In this document: positions 23,151 through 33,385 of the stretch, in pieces
Position numbering within the stretch: the first letter of the stretch is position 1
Layout: the number at the start of each line of letters is the position of its first letter
DNA from: Palaemon carinicauda
Taxonomy: Eukaryota > Arthropoda > Malacostraca > Decapoda > Palaemonidae
Reading direction: 5' to 3'
NCBI RefSeq assembly: GCF_036898095.1
Contig: NC_090743.1
Location: 17,467,351 to 17,531,350 of the forward strand
Length of the DNA: 64,000 nt
The notes under the pieces: model-generated
Seen by the model: only the letters and a program-made list of their open reading frames with translations
Databases searched by the model: none
What the model was told of the DNA's origin: nothing
Made by a program: the position numbers and the translations under genes

Positions 23151-23206
23151 AAATATAACCTAGGAAGCTACTAAGAAGGAACTTCCATCAGAACGACATG
23201 GCCTGA
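23151..23206 (-). repeat. Remnant of the 5' ITR of element C
   Basis: Contains AACTTCCATCAGAACGACAT and GGCCTGAGCCCAGAAAT, the reverse complement of the ICR right half and of the outer 3' ITR. Only about 55 bp survive before the D-type remnant. Confidence 0.7.
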
Positions 23207-23214
23207 GCCCAGAA

Positions 23215-23690
23215 ATGTACCTTTATAAGCCGTTACTTCTTATAAAGGTACATTTTTGGGAAAAAGTAGTTGTCATCAGTCTCACCCTCCCGTGACCCGC
23301 AAGTTTCGACATCTTCCGTATATAGGTAAGTTCTTCCTCAAAAGATATGTGTTTTGTGACCTGGGAACTCTTACCGTGAAATAATGATCTGTAAGGATTG
23401 TGAGCGCAGCTCAACATCACTGCTTGCAAGTACATACGGAGCTTGAATTTTTTTTTTTCTCCGCGAGCAAAGCGAGCGCACGGTGGAGCAAAATCTAAAG
23501 GTGGTGAAGTGATACTTTAATTTTGAGCCACTTACAGAGCCATATATTTTTCCAACTACTGTAGTTGTTAACTGTTTTTGTATTTCTGACTATTATTATT
23601 GCTGCAAATCACTTTTTTTTTTTTTTTTTTTGCACCTCCTCATCCCCCAAAAAAATCCCAGTTCCCCACTGGGGTATCATGGTAAAAAAT
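23215..23690 (-). repeat. Outer inverted repeat, right arm
   Basis: Reverse complement of 13040-13220 plus 14290-14431, with about 1 kb of left-arm sequence (foldback and tandem repeats) having no counterpart. Also includes 'gagcgaagcgagcgca'-like words repeated downstream and a poly-T run at about 23613-23632. Confidence 0.65.
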
Positions 23691-23739
23691 GCATATACTA
23701 ACACAATATAGTGAGTAGGAAAAATATATTTGCCATCTG

Positions 23740-25400
23740 ATCATTGAAAATAGAATCCAAATCCATGTTCGAACAGATCCTGGAGAGTGAGGCTACAACT
23801 CGCCCCATGTCAAGTGAGTATTCACCCCTTTGAGTTTGTGGAATTGAAAATTAACGCACAAATACTAGCCCACAGGGCTAATATGCATAGCAAAACAATA
23901 GTCTGCTTGCCAGAACATAGCAGTGAGATAATGTTTAATTGCGAGCGAAACGAGCCTACGGCAGAGCAAAAACCAATTAATCATTAGCCCAAGTAAGGAA
24001 TTTTTTGTACAGTAATACGATGAACACTGCTATCAACGATGCCATAAAAGTGTGATGGAAACTCCATTTTTCTATTCTTCCTGGAGTTCTCCTAAACAAA
24101 AGCTTTTGGATGAGTTTTATTGTTGTTGCTCGGTTTTGATTACGGTAACTGGTTTTTCATTATGATGACATTTTTATGATGATGGCTGACGGAAACCAAG
24201 TTTGGAAAAATTATTTAAATAACAATTAGACTAGTATGGTGCACTATATTTCAAGGTGTTTTGAATGTACTGTAATTAAAGATGATATCTAGTGTAAAGC
24301 CATAGCTTTTCAGTTACGTTAGTCGAACCGCTGTAGCTCACTCAATACAGTAACTATCGATTTCCGACAAGAATAGTTATCAAAAACGTTCAAAACCCCC
24401 AAGAATACATTACATACCAGTCTATTTTCTACACACCGTTTGTTGCGCCATTCTATAATTTTACCGTAACTAGTTCGCTCAGAATAAAGGGTCCGTTTTG
24501 TTTTATAAACTTTATGCATTTTCAATACTGGAATATGCAAAATAATCATAGCTCTTATTTTATTGATCATGTTAATCATAAAAGGTTAGGGTAGAAACAT
24601 GTTTGATATGTTTTGTCTGATCGTTAGAAATGGAAGCGAAGTCCATGTTCGAACAGAACCTGGAGCATGAAGCTTTAATACGCTCATTTGTTAATTGTGT
24701 ATTCTTTACTTTGTTTATATAATTACTTTAAGTTTGCATAATTGATACAGTAATTTACTTACAAATACCAACCCACAGTGCTAACAAGCTTAATGAAAGG
24801 TCCACTTGCCGGAATGTAGCAGTGAGATAATGTTTAATTGTGAGCGAAGCAAGCATAGGGCAGAGCAAAATCCAAAAAATTATTAGCTCAATTAAGAAAG
24901 TAAAGTATATGTAATATGATGAACAATGCTACGAACGACTCCATAGAAAACGGGATGAAAACCTGCATTTTTTATGCGCCAGGAAGTCCTGGTAAACAAA
25001 AGCTCTAGTGTTTTGACAGTTTCATTAGTTACTCCATTTTGATTATGGTAACTGTTTTGTATTACTGACTGAAACAGTTTAAAATTACTCAAATATCAAC
25101 ACAAATAGACAAGTACAGTACACTATATTTTAAGGTATTTTGAATGTAATTAAGGATGATATGTAGCTCAAAGCCCTATCTTTTCAGTTATGGTAGCCAA
25201 CCTACCTTAGCTCAACACAGTAACTATGGAATCATTATCAAAATTGTCAGTCTTCTTTTCTACAAACTGATTATATAATTTACCTACGATTCTTTAATTT
25301 CTAATAACACCAAATTTGACACTCTAATCATAACCTTGAATTGTTTTTATTAGTTTTCCGGTCTTAAACACTAGAACCAGGCCTCCATTTGCAATTACAA
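23740..25400. repeat. Two direct copies of a repeat of about 870 bp
   Basis: Words in 23740-24330 recur in the same order about 870 bp later: TCCATGTTCGAACAGA (about 23764 and 24641), AGCAGTGAGATAATGTTTAA (about 23920 and 24820), GCAGAGCAAAA, ATGATGAACA, and the downstream CAAAAGCT(T/C)T and CAGTTA(C/T)G(T/G)TAG. Divergence is substantial. No coding motif on either strand. Confidence 0.65.
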
Positions 25401-25714
25401 ACATTTTCATGCCTGAAAAGCCAAACTGTATACTACTTAACATAGTTAATCACCTAACCAAACTTGGGAAGCAGTGGCCTTACCTAGAGTATCCTGGGTT
25501 AATGATGCTTTAGTTTATAATACTGTATGGAATAAGATATGAGAAATGGACACTTGCTTGCTATTTTGGCATTTTACTTATGAATTATAGGGGCTTGGGC
25601 ATAAAAGTGTGTATCGATTTACTATTGTTAACATGATTTCCTTTTAAGTACTGTACATCAATTAATTTTCAGTAACTGCAAGTTTCTGTGCGTGTTTTTT
25701 TTTTTATTATTTCC

Positions 25715-26342
25715 ATAACTGGAATACAAAACAACGCTATTGATAGAGGTACTGCATTACTTTCGGCAAAGCTGAAAGGATGAGCTATTAAAATTTAGCG
25801 AGGGTTAACTACCCATCCTGCTAGTTAGTGGGTCGTAGTGATTGTGCTTCACTTTGCTTTTGCTTGTTTGGAGAGTGGTTGTTACTACTATTCCTCCTCA
25901 TTTATTTTGGACTGCCATTAATCTTTGTCTTTTTAAATATTTTCTTCTATATATATGAAAACATACTTGATGTTATATGTTGTAAGTTTTCTTTTCAGTG
26001 TGTGGTGTATGCGAGACAACGTAGTACGGCAGGTTCTCAAGGATGGAAAACATTCCCTTCTGACCTTTCTCCCTTGGACATTGGTCATCCCGTTGGCGAA
26101 TGGCCTTCCATGCAATCGGGCTGCCGCAGCAGGGCGATAATCATTGTTTGGATACTCCTCTGTTCGGCTGTTATCGTCGCCTTTCCCCTCTACATGTTCT
26201 GCTGGGGGGAGGGAGTGTGGCCCTTTCGAAGCTGGACTTAGGTTTTGCTCTTTCTGAAGGTCATTGCCGCTCACTTGTGGGTGGCCGGCAGACTACTCCG
26301 TGGGGGTATTACCTTTCCCGTTCATAATAATATCTTGATCTT
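25715..26342 (+). mobile_element. F0: truncated F-type DIRS-like terminus and leader
   Basis: Aligns with the starts of F1 and F2: AACTGGAATACAAA, GAGC(T/C)ATTAAAATTTAGCG, GAGGGTTAACTACC, GGACTGCCATTAAT, and TTTCTTTTCAG before a GTG-rich exon-like segment. It stops at a poly-A run (26343-26360), so it may be a retrotransposed or truncated copy. No protein domain. Confidence 0.6.
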
Positions 26343-27863
26343 TAAAAAAAAAAAAAAAAAAATTACAGAAAATCTTTGGAAGCTTATAACTCAAAAATAT
26401 ACTTATTCATACTCGGGTACATTTTTTTCACTTATTGTTTGATTTGTTTCGTAACTGGAATACAAACTATGCTATTTATTAGGGGTTATACTTTTGGTGG
26501 AGCTGAAATGACGAGCCATTAAAATTTAGCGAGGGTTAACTACCTACACCGCTAGTTAGCGTGGGTAGGGGGGGTAGCTTGCTACCACTCCCGTTCACAC
26601 ACCTGTGATTTAGTCACTTTACTTTACTTTTGGCTCGGATGGAGAGCGGTTGTTTCTGCTCTTCCTCCTCGCCTATTCTGGACTGCCATTAATTTTTGTC
26701 TTTTAACGTACTTTTTCTTATACATGTATATATATGAAAACATTCTTAATGTGTATGTATATATGTGTATAGAAATGTGATAAGTTTCCTTTTCAGTGTT
26801 TGTGCTGTGCGTGTGATACATATACGACGACACTTGCGTACATTAGCACCGGAACAAGGCCAGCAGAGTTCCACTTCGTGGGGAACGACCTCTCTCTCTG
26901 GTCCATCGGTCTTCCCGTTGGCATATAACCGGTGAGTCGGCCGCCGCAGGGGAATCGTCATTGCCTGGACCCTCTTCATTCAACTATTGTCTTCGCCTTT
27001 TCCCACGGGAAACGTGGATTACCGAGCGAAGGGAATGTGGCCTCTTAGAGATTGACTATGGTCTTTCTCTTCTCAAGGTCGTTCACCTTTCAACAACAGT
27101 GTACTATTGGGAAGAGCTCCTTTCCTGTTCGCGGGTTAGGTTGCGCTTCCGATTGTTTGTCTCAATTATTTTTAGTGAAATTATAATTGTAATTTTAACT
27201 TTTCAGCTTTTCGCCGTGGGGAACATTTCCCTTCGGAGGATCAGTGGTTCTCACTATTAGTGAATATTCTTAGCTGATTTAAATGATTGTAATTGTTTTT
27301 ATTACAGTTACTCCGCTCCCTTCTCCCGTGGATGTTGACTGGGGAAGGAAGGTCACAATACTTATTTTTACGTTGTTCCCTTGGGGTTCCTCTTCGGAGT
27401 TCCTCCCTAGGGAATTTTCTGTTGAATAATAAATTTTTTTTTTCCCCAGTTAACTATGCAGTTTTTTCTTTGTTCGACTAAGAGTGCCGACGAAGCAGAG
27501 GTGTTCTGTTCATGCTTGGGGAATCTGCTGTCACTGCCATCCCTCAGAGGACGTTGTCATGGGCGTCATCCCTTCTCTTAAAAGTACTCCCGTGACAACG
27601 TGACCAGCACTTCAGATCATCTAAGAATGCTAAGCAGGAGGTTCGCCTCCAGGGGTTGGACAACTTTCCTTCCGAGGGAAAGTTTCCTTCCCAGGTGTGA
27701 GGTTGTTTTTCACTTCCGAGAGAAAATTTCCCACTTCTTAATAAATTCATCGTCTCCGACTGCTGTTTCTGCCTTCGCCCAGACTTCTCTCCCCCCTTGC
27801 TGAGTCTCTCTTCCTTCAGGGGCGGAGCACAGTCTTAGGCAAGTCACTTCTACGAAGTGTTCA

Positions 27864-28440
27864 CCTCTCTCGTTCGCGAGAGAGGCCACTCATAGAAACA
27901 CCTCTTCAGAGGATCGCTACTGTTTAAGGTCAGCTATCTGATCCACCGGCCCTCATGGGCGTCGTCAAGTCTCTTCTACGAAGTGTTCACCTCTCGCGTT
28001 CGCGAGAGAGGCCACTTATAGAAACACCTCTTCGGAGGATCGCTACTGTTTAAGGTCAGCTATCTGATCCACCGGCCCTCATGGGCGTCATCATGGGCGT
28101 CGTCAAGTCTCTTCTACGAAGTGTTCACCTCTCGCGTTCGCGAGAGAGGCCACTCATAGAAACACCTCTTCGGAGGATCGCTACTGTTAAAGGTCAGCTT
28201 TCTGATCCACCGGCCCTCATGGGCGTCATCATGGGCGTCGTCAAGTCTCTTCTACGAAGTGTTCACCCCTCTCGTTCGCGAGAGAGGCCACTCATAGAAA
28301 CACCTCTTCGGAGGATCGCTACTGTTTAAGGTCAGCTATCTGATCCACCGGCCCTCATGGGCGTCGTCAAGTCTCTTCTACGAAGTGTTCACCTCTCTCG
28401 TTCGCGAGAGAGGCCACTCATAGACACCCCTCTTCGGAGG
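27864..28440 (+). repeat. Tandem array of hairpin-forming units in the F1 leader
   Basis: Five units with spacing of about 125-139 bp. Each contains a 9-bp-stem hairpin (CCTCTCTCG, loop TTCG, CGAGAGAGG; starts near 27864, 27989, 28128, 28266, 28391, some with one arm change). About 18 bp later comes a second hairpin, CCTCTTCGGAGG (exact at 28027, 28165, 28303 and 28429; one variant near 27902). Units also share GATCCACCGGCCCTCATGGG and GTCTCTTCTACGAAGTG. Confidence 0.9.
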
Positions 28441-28449
28441 ATCACTCTG

Positions 28450-28830
28450 CTCATCAGTTCCTGATCATCCTCCCAGCAGACCTACCAGTGCAACCTTGCA
28501 CTGCAACTTAGTCTGTGGACTTCGGTCCTTGACTCTTCTGTGGACCTTTTAAAGTCCCCATCGGTGGATGTTTGCCCTTCCAAAGGGCACATCCCAGTTC
28601 CTTATCGTCCTGCCAGCTGACCTGCCGATCTACCAACGCAACCTTACACCGCTGTTAGTCCTTGGACTTCGGTCCTGGACTCTTCCGTGGACCTTTTACA
28701 GTTTCCATCATGGATGTTTGCCCTTCTAAAGGGCTCATCCCAGTATCTGGTCGTCCTGCCAGCTGACCTGCCTACCTACTAGCTCTACCTTACGCTACAG
28801 TTAGTCCTTGGACTTTGGTTCTGGACTCTA
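28450..28830 (+). repeat. Repeat of about 150-160 bp with GGAC-TTCG-GTCC hairpins (F1 leader)
   Basis: Two to three units built from CCTGCCAGCTGACCTGCC, an ACCTTACA word, the hairpin GGACTTCGGTCC (exact at 28517 and 28674, degenerate near 28808), and GCCCTTC(C/T)AAAGGGC. The last is itself a 6-bp-stem hairpin. Homologous to 39620-40110. Confidence 0.85.
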
Positions 28831-28859
28831 ATGAGGAACAGCAGCTCCCTCCTGCCAGC

Positions 28860-28965
28860 ATTATCATGCGCACCATTACATCCGCGCGCGCGCCATCAGT
28901 CTTCCGTGCGCGCATGCGCGCCGACAGTCTTCTGCGCGCGCGCCCCGACTTTACGGGGTCCTCCA
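28860..28965 (+). repeat. GC-rich alternating purine-pyrimidine tract (F1)
   Basis: CGCGCGCGCC and GCGCATGCGCGCC words separated by 'gacagtctt'-like spacers. A short version of the long array at 40120-40572. The (GC)n and (GCAT) runs are the class of sequence that can adopt Z-DNA. Confidence 0.75.
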
Positions 28966-29049
28966 ACTAGGAATCTGTTTGCAATGCTCCTGAATCTCAG
29001 GCTGCCGTTGCTCCCAAGCCTTAGACCCAAGGCTCTCGGGCAACAACGG

Positions 29050-30430
29050 TAGGTACAACAATGACGTTTACGTCTTGTCCCTGTTTTGTCTGGAGAAGGG
29101 CACTCAAGAAGGCTAGAACATCGGTCAGCCTCTCAAGGACTCTCCTAGCTCCGCTATGGCATTACGCAGAACGGTTTCCAAACCTTTTGCAGCTCCTGAT
29201 AGTCTTTCCAAGAGAACCCTCTCCACATCACAGACAACCCACTTCGACACCTACCACAAGCTATAGGTTTGCTATGATTGTACGCCTGGAGACTACCCAG
29301 TACCTCTTTTGCGAAAAGGTTGTCTAGATATCTGAGGAATTCCTCAGCATCAGTCTACCAGGCAGTATAACGTCTTGTGCGGTTGGTGTCATGTGAAAGT
29401 GTCTCTCTCCACTTGATACCTCTATTCCAGCAATAGCGGAATCCTCGAGCATATACAAGAGGAAAAGATGCCCTATTCAGTTTTCGACTGGTAAAGATGA
29501 TCACTCAACCTTGATCCTTCACCTTCAAACTGAAAGAAAGGGACATCCTCTCATCGATAGACCTTTCCCAACTTTAAAACTTTAAAAAATCAATAATAAT
29601 GCTAAGAAATGACCCACCCACTCCCAACTGTTTGAGTTTGAAAATAAGGGCCTCATGATTAACACGTCTAAGGCAGCACTAAAATGAGGGCCAATCATAC
29701 GAACTTCCTGACCACAATCAAGGGATTTCTGTACAGCATTGGAGATTGTAAGAAGGGCATCACATGTTGACCAGCACAGGGAAGGTCAAGAGGAGGATCT
29801 CAAGGGTTTAATTGCCCTCTAGGATCGGAAGGCTATTGAGGTTGCTCTCAATCTAGACACTCCTCCATCCCAAGACCCAGAGCTCGTAACGTCAGCGGCG
29901 TTGCTACGTCCCTGGCGTTCAAGAAACTACTGTGGCGCAGATACTGTAAGTGGGCTTGTGGAAGCGTCAATCGACCTCCACGGCCCACTACCTGCAAAGA
30001 CGTAACCCACAAGAATATGGAGACCTTTTCCATCGGTCCTGTGGTGGTTGCACAACAAATGTCTAAACACCTCAGGCTCCTTGATGGACAAGTAGCAGAG
30101 GGTTGAGGGCTGAAGTTACCCGGATTAGTCTGGGGTGAATGTGTAAAAAGGACTGGCTCCTTTCTTCCTTTCACCTTCTCCCCTCTGGGGAAAACAGCTC
30201 TGCAAGCCTCCGCATAGCTGACCTCACCTTGCTGCAGGTAAGACTCATTTCCCTTGTGCCGCCTAAGTATAGAAGAATACTTTGTAACGTCCCCAATACC
30301 TTATTGAGGGAGGGTATTGGGTAAGTCTTAATAACAATGGGTTTTGTACTCGAGTTCCTATGTTAAAGACAAGGCACACTGTTAGTTCCACTCAAACACA
30401 AGCTTTTACAGGCCACTATCAGTGCATTAC
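29050..30430. other. Decayed interior of F1, not assignable
   Basis: No frame carries a clear domain. The stretch at about 29300-29570 reads in places like the start of a DIRS recombinase (an RYLRNSSASVYQAV run, then many stops), but this is too weak to call. On the minus strand, 29848-30174 is open without a motif. A 'cggtcctgtggtgg..caca' word near 30035 recurs near 62648, suggesting another dispersed repeat. Confidence 0.35.
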
Positions 30431-30627
30431 CTCATATTGGCACTTGATTTTAGCGAGGGTAGTGTCCCGTCTACTATCGATCTCAGATCGAAATAGAGGA
30501 CCCCGGGTCATGACCAAGGCCAGTTGATGAGGACTTCCTCCCTCATAAGAGTAAGTCACTCCTATAAATAGCGGAGGGTTTGTATCTATGCTGGAATAAA
30601 TAACAAATTTGTAAGCAATATGTATTT

Positions 30628-30921
30628 CTGGGCCGACCTGTGACTTCCGGTGAAAAGGGTCCTTCTTATCTCTTTTCTGATATAAATACTTCTAAATATA
30701 CCAGAGAAAGTTAAAGCATGGAATGCAGAGGTTACTACCCTCGCGCGAGCACCCTAAGGGCGTCGTGTATAAAGAAAGGGCGTGTGATAACCACTATTCA
30801 CAGGTCGTCTTCCATTTAGATCAATCCTTCATCAAAAGGGGGAGCCGCCCTAACGGCACCAACCGAACCCACCTGATCCACTCATCGACGCCTGCCTCGA
30901 GCGCCCTCTACACATCCTTCT
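30628..30921 (+). repeat. Left inverted terminal repeat of element D
   Basis: Reverse complement of 35045-35372. Shared landmarks are CATGGAATGCAGAGGTTACT, GACGACCTGTGAATAG-type words and GCCTCGAGCGCCCTCTACAC. The outermost 30 bp (CTGGGCCGACCTGTGAC…) differ from the right end, as usual in DIRS. Confidence 0.9.
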
Positions 30922-30930
30922 GTTGGACTT

Positions 30931-31500
30931 GTGCTAACGACGATTGCTTTGTTTTGTGTCTCAGTTGGAAGCATGTTCTCGCTGAAGCCTCTATTCGGCA
31001 TGAGCCCAACAGACTCATCGCCTCCTCTTGCTGGGGGTAAAACTCTGTTCCCCCAGGAAGAAGTCGATAAGGTTCTTCAGGACGCAGCAAGGGCTAATCA
31101 GAACCTTCAGGTTAGATGGGGCCTCTCATATAAACGCAAATTTGAGAACATGCCTCGTCAACCCTTTTCAAAGAAAAAACAGAGGTCTTATGTTCCATAC
31201 AAGACGGGTAGGGGCCAACTTCATCATTCTGCAGGCCCTCACTCTTCAACTCCCTCTACATCTAAAGCCGCCCCTCCTCAACAAATTGTCTTCCTCCCGG
31301 CTCCTTAAGGTTCCGAACCGACTTCGGCAACATCTTGGATGACCTCCCCTGCCTTCAATCAGGCGTACGAGACCTCGGGTTCCTTTCGAGGATACCCTAG
31401 AGGCGGCACCAGGGGTAGAGGTCAGTTCCGCCAGCGAGGCGGACTTAAAGCCAGAGGTTCCCGAGGAGGACGTGGGGCTAAGTTCAACCCCACGCAATGA
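30931..31500 (+). pseudogene. 5'-truncated gag relic of element D
   Basis: Gag sequence begins almost immediately after the ITR, so most of gag is deleted. Recognisable blocks: RHEPNRLIASS (in another frame up to about 31020), GGKTLFPQEEVDKVLQDAA and WGLSYKRKFENM, matching the C gag (RYEPRKLIAS, GKDLFPSEVVKEVVDKAA). A TAA at 31306-31308 interrupts. The same frame continues to an RGG-rich tail (GYPRGGTRGRGQFRQRGG) and stops at 31500. The tail overlaps the start of the RT frame, as in B. Confidence 0.75.
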
Positions 31501-33385
31501 AGCGAATCCGGTAGGGGGGAGACTGTACCAGTTTCTTGACCAGTGGACCTTCAGTCCTTGGGCCCACAGTATAGTCTCAAAAGGCCTGGGCTGGAAATGG
31601 GCACTAGGTTCTCCACCTCCGATAGTCTCCTCCTTCCAGAAGCCCACTCCCATCCTAGAGGAGTACACCAAGGACCTCTTGAAGATAAAGGCAGTAAAGA
31701 GGGTACGGTCACTGAAATTTCAAGGCCGTCTGTTCACGGTTCCCAAAAAGAATTCATCGGCGTTGAGAGTGGTCCTGGACCTGTCCAAACTGAATTTTTA
31801 CATTCTTTGCGACAGGTTCCGCATGCTGACTATCTCTCAGGTACGGACCTTACTTCCCCGTGGGGCCGTCACCACCTCTATCGATCTTACAGACGCCTAT
31901 TATCACGTCCCAGTAGCAAGAAACTTCTCTCCTTACCTCGGCTTCCGCCTAGGCAAGAAATCTTATGCGTTCAAAGTGATGCCGTTCGGTCTCAACATTG
32001 CTCCCAGGATATTTACAAAGCTAGGGGAGATGGTGCTAGAACAGCTCAGGAGCCAGGGGATCATGGTGATCGCTTATCTGGACGACTGGCTCATCTGGGC
32101 ACGGACGATTCAAGACTGCCACAAGGCTACAACCAAAGTGGTTCAGTTTCTGCACAAGGTAGGATTCCAAGTCAACTTACAGAAATCTCGCCTACAACCA
32201 GCAAGCAAATTCGAATGGTTAGGCATCCGCTGGAACCTCACAAGTCACGAACTGTCTCTTCCTCCCAAAAAGGTCAAAGAGATAGCTCACAAGTCACGAA
32301 CTGTCTCTTCCTCCCAAAAAGGTCAAAGAGATAGCTTCGAAGACAAGACACTTCATCAAGAACAAGCATATTTCACGAAGAGCCTTAGAAAGAGTTCTAG
32401 GCTTACTCCAATTCGCTTCAGTGACAGACCTCTTATTGAAGGCCAAACTCAAAGACATCAACCGAGTTTGGAGAAAGAGAGCTACAACCCGATTACGAGA
32501 CAAGATATCGAAGATCCCCTCAGTCTTAGTTCGTCGCCTCCGACCATGGTCAAAACCAGAGAACCTCTCCAAATCGGTTCCTCTGCAATTCCCTCCTCCA
32601 TGTGTGACGATTCACACAGGCGCGTCTCGCAGTGGTTGGGGGGCTATTATCAACACCAGATGTTTCAGGGCTCTTGGTCCCCTGCGATGAAACAGTTCCA
32701 CATCAACGTGTTGGAGGCCATGGCAGTGTTACTAACCTTAAAACGACTATCCCCTCCATGCTCCACCCACATCAGGATAGTCTCCGACAGCACGGCGGTA
32801 GTTCACTGCTTAAACAGAGGCGGGTCGAAATCTCCCAATCTCAATCAAGTCCTGGTCACAATCTTTACCTTGGCAAACGAAAAGAACTGGTTCCTGTCAG
32901 CTACTCACCTCGGAGGAGTCCAGAACGTGATAGCGGACTCACTATCCAGGACAAAGCCACTAGAATCAGAATGGTCCCTAGACGTAAATTCATTCCGGTG
33001 GATCTCCAGACTGGTTCCAGGTCTCCAGGTAGACTTGTTCGTGACACAGCTCAACCACAAACTTCCCTGTTACGTGGCCCAGAACCTGGACCGTCAGGCT
33101 TGTGCTATGGACGCACTAACCCTGGATTGGAACCGTTGGAGGAAGATTTACCTATTCCCTCCGGTGAATCTTCTGATGAAAGTTTTACCGAAGCTACGCT
33201 CCTTCCACGGAAAGGTGGCTTTGGTAGCACCTCAGTGGCCAAAAAGCAGCTGGTTTCCTCTCCTCCTAGAGTTGAAACTTCGCCCGTTCTGGATCCCATT
33301 CCCCAAGCTGACCCAAGTGGTCCAAACACGGACTGTGTCAGATTCCTCAAGGATAGCGCAAACCTTAACTTTGTGGATTTCATGA
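31472..33385 (+). pseudogene. Reverse transcriptase-RNase H of element D
   Basis: Open as one frame of 637 codons, but not all of it is real. RT: GRLYQFLDQWTFSPWAHS, LRVVLDLSKLN, SIDLTDAYYHVPV (motif A), MPFGLNIAPRIF and AYLDDWLIWA (intact YxDD). After the 49-bp duplication at 32237-32334 the true sequence (RRALERVLGLLQFASVTD, then TIHTGASRSGWG) runs in another frame. There the first RNase H Asp is changed (TGAS for TDAS). A single-base loss near 32670 restores the first frame for NVLEAMAVLLTLKR, IVSDSTAVVHC and NVIADSLSR. The C-terminus ends with IDLF-type and LDWNRWRKIYLFPP segments. Non-functional as it stands. Confidence 0.85.
32237..32334 (+). repeat. 49-bp exact tandem duplication in the RT/RNase H gene of D
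   Basis: Two perfect copies of a 49-bp unit starting CTCACAAGTCACGAACTG (32237-32285 and 32286-32334). Forty-nine is not divisible by three, so it shifts the frame. Perfect identity of the copies points to a recent event. Confidence 0.97.

Larger units (their letters stand above)
14432..23206 (-). mobile_element. DIRS-like retrotransposon C
   Basis: Minus-strand element. The order from high to low coordinate is: remnant of the 5' ITR (23151-23206), a D-type remnant, a GC-rich leader, gag (20.6-18.7 kb), RT/RNase H (18.8-16.9 kb), tyrosine recombinase (16.9-16.0 kb), a non-coding 3' region, ICR and 3' ITR. All three protein regions are broken by frameshifts or stops, but catalytic motifs of the recombinase remain. 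The ICR at 14877-14985 joins complements of both outer ends, which fixes the element limits. Related to D and E rather than to A and B. Confidence 0.85.

Noticed and set aside
25828..26241. 137-codon frame with a hydrophobic start
   Set aside because: Falls in the F0 leader; the aligned F1 and F2 sequences do not keep the frame.
27864..28440. CRISPR-like array
   Set aside because: Repeats are long tandem units with conserved spacers, no cas genes, and the genome is eukaryotic.
29848..30174. 108-codon minus-strand frame
   Set aside because: No motif; lies in decayed F1 sequence and nothing else supports it.
30723..30930. Frame similar to a minus-strand frame at 34959-35243, as a duplicated gene
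   Set aside because: Both are readings of the D inverted terminal repeats, not genes.
32632..33249. Upstream part of the frame that becomes the D recombinase
   Set aside because: Same reason: out-of-frame reading of the RNase H region.
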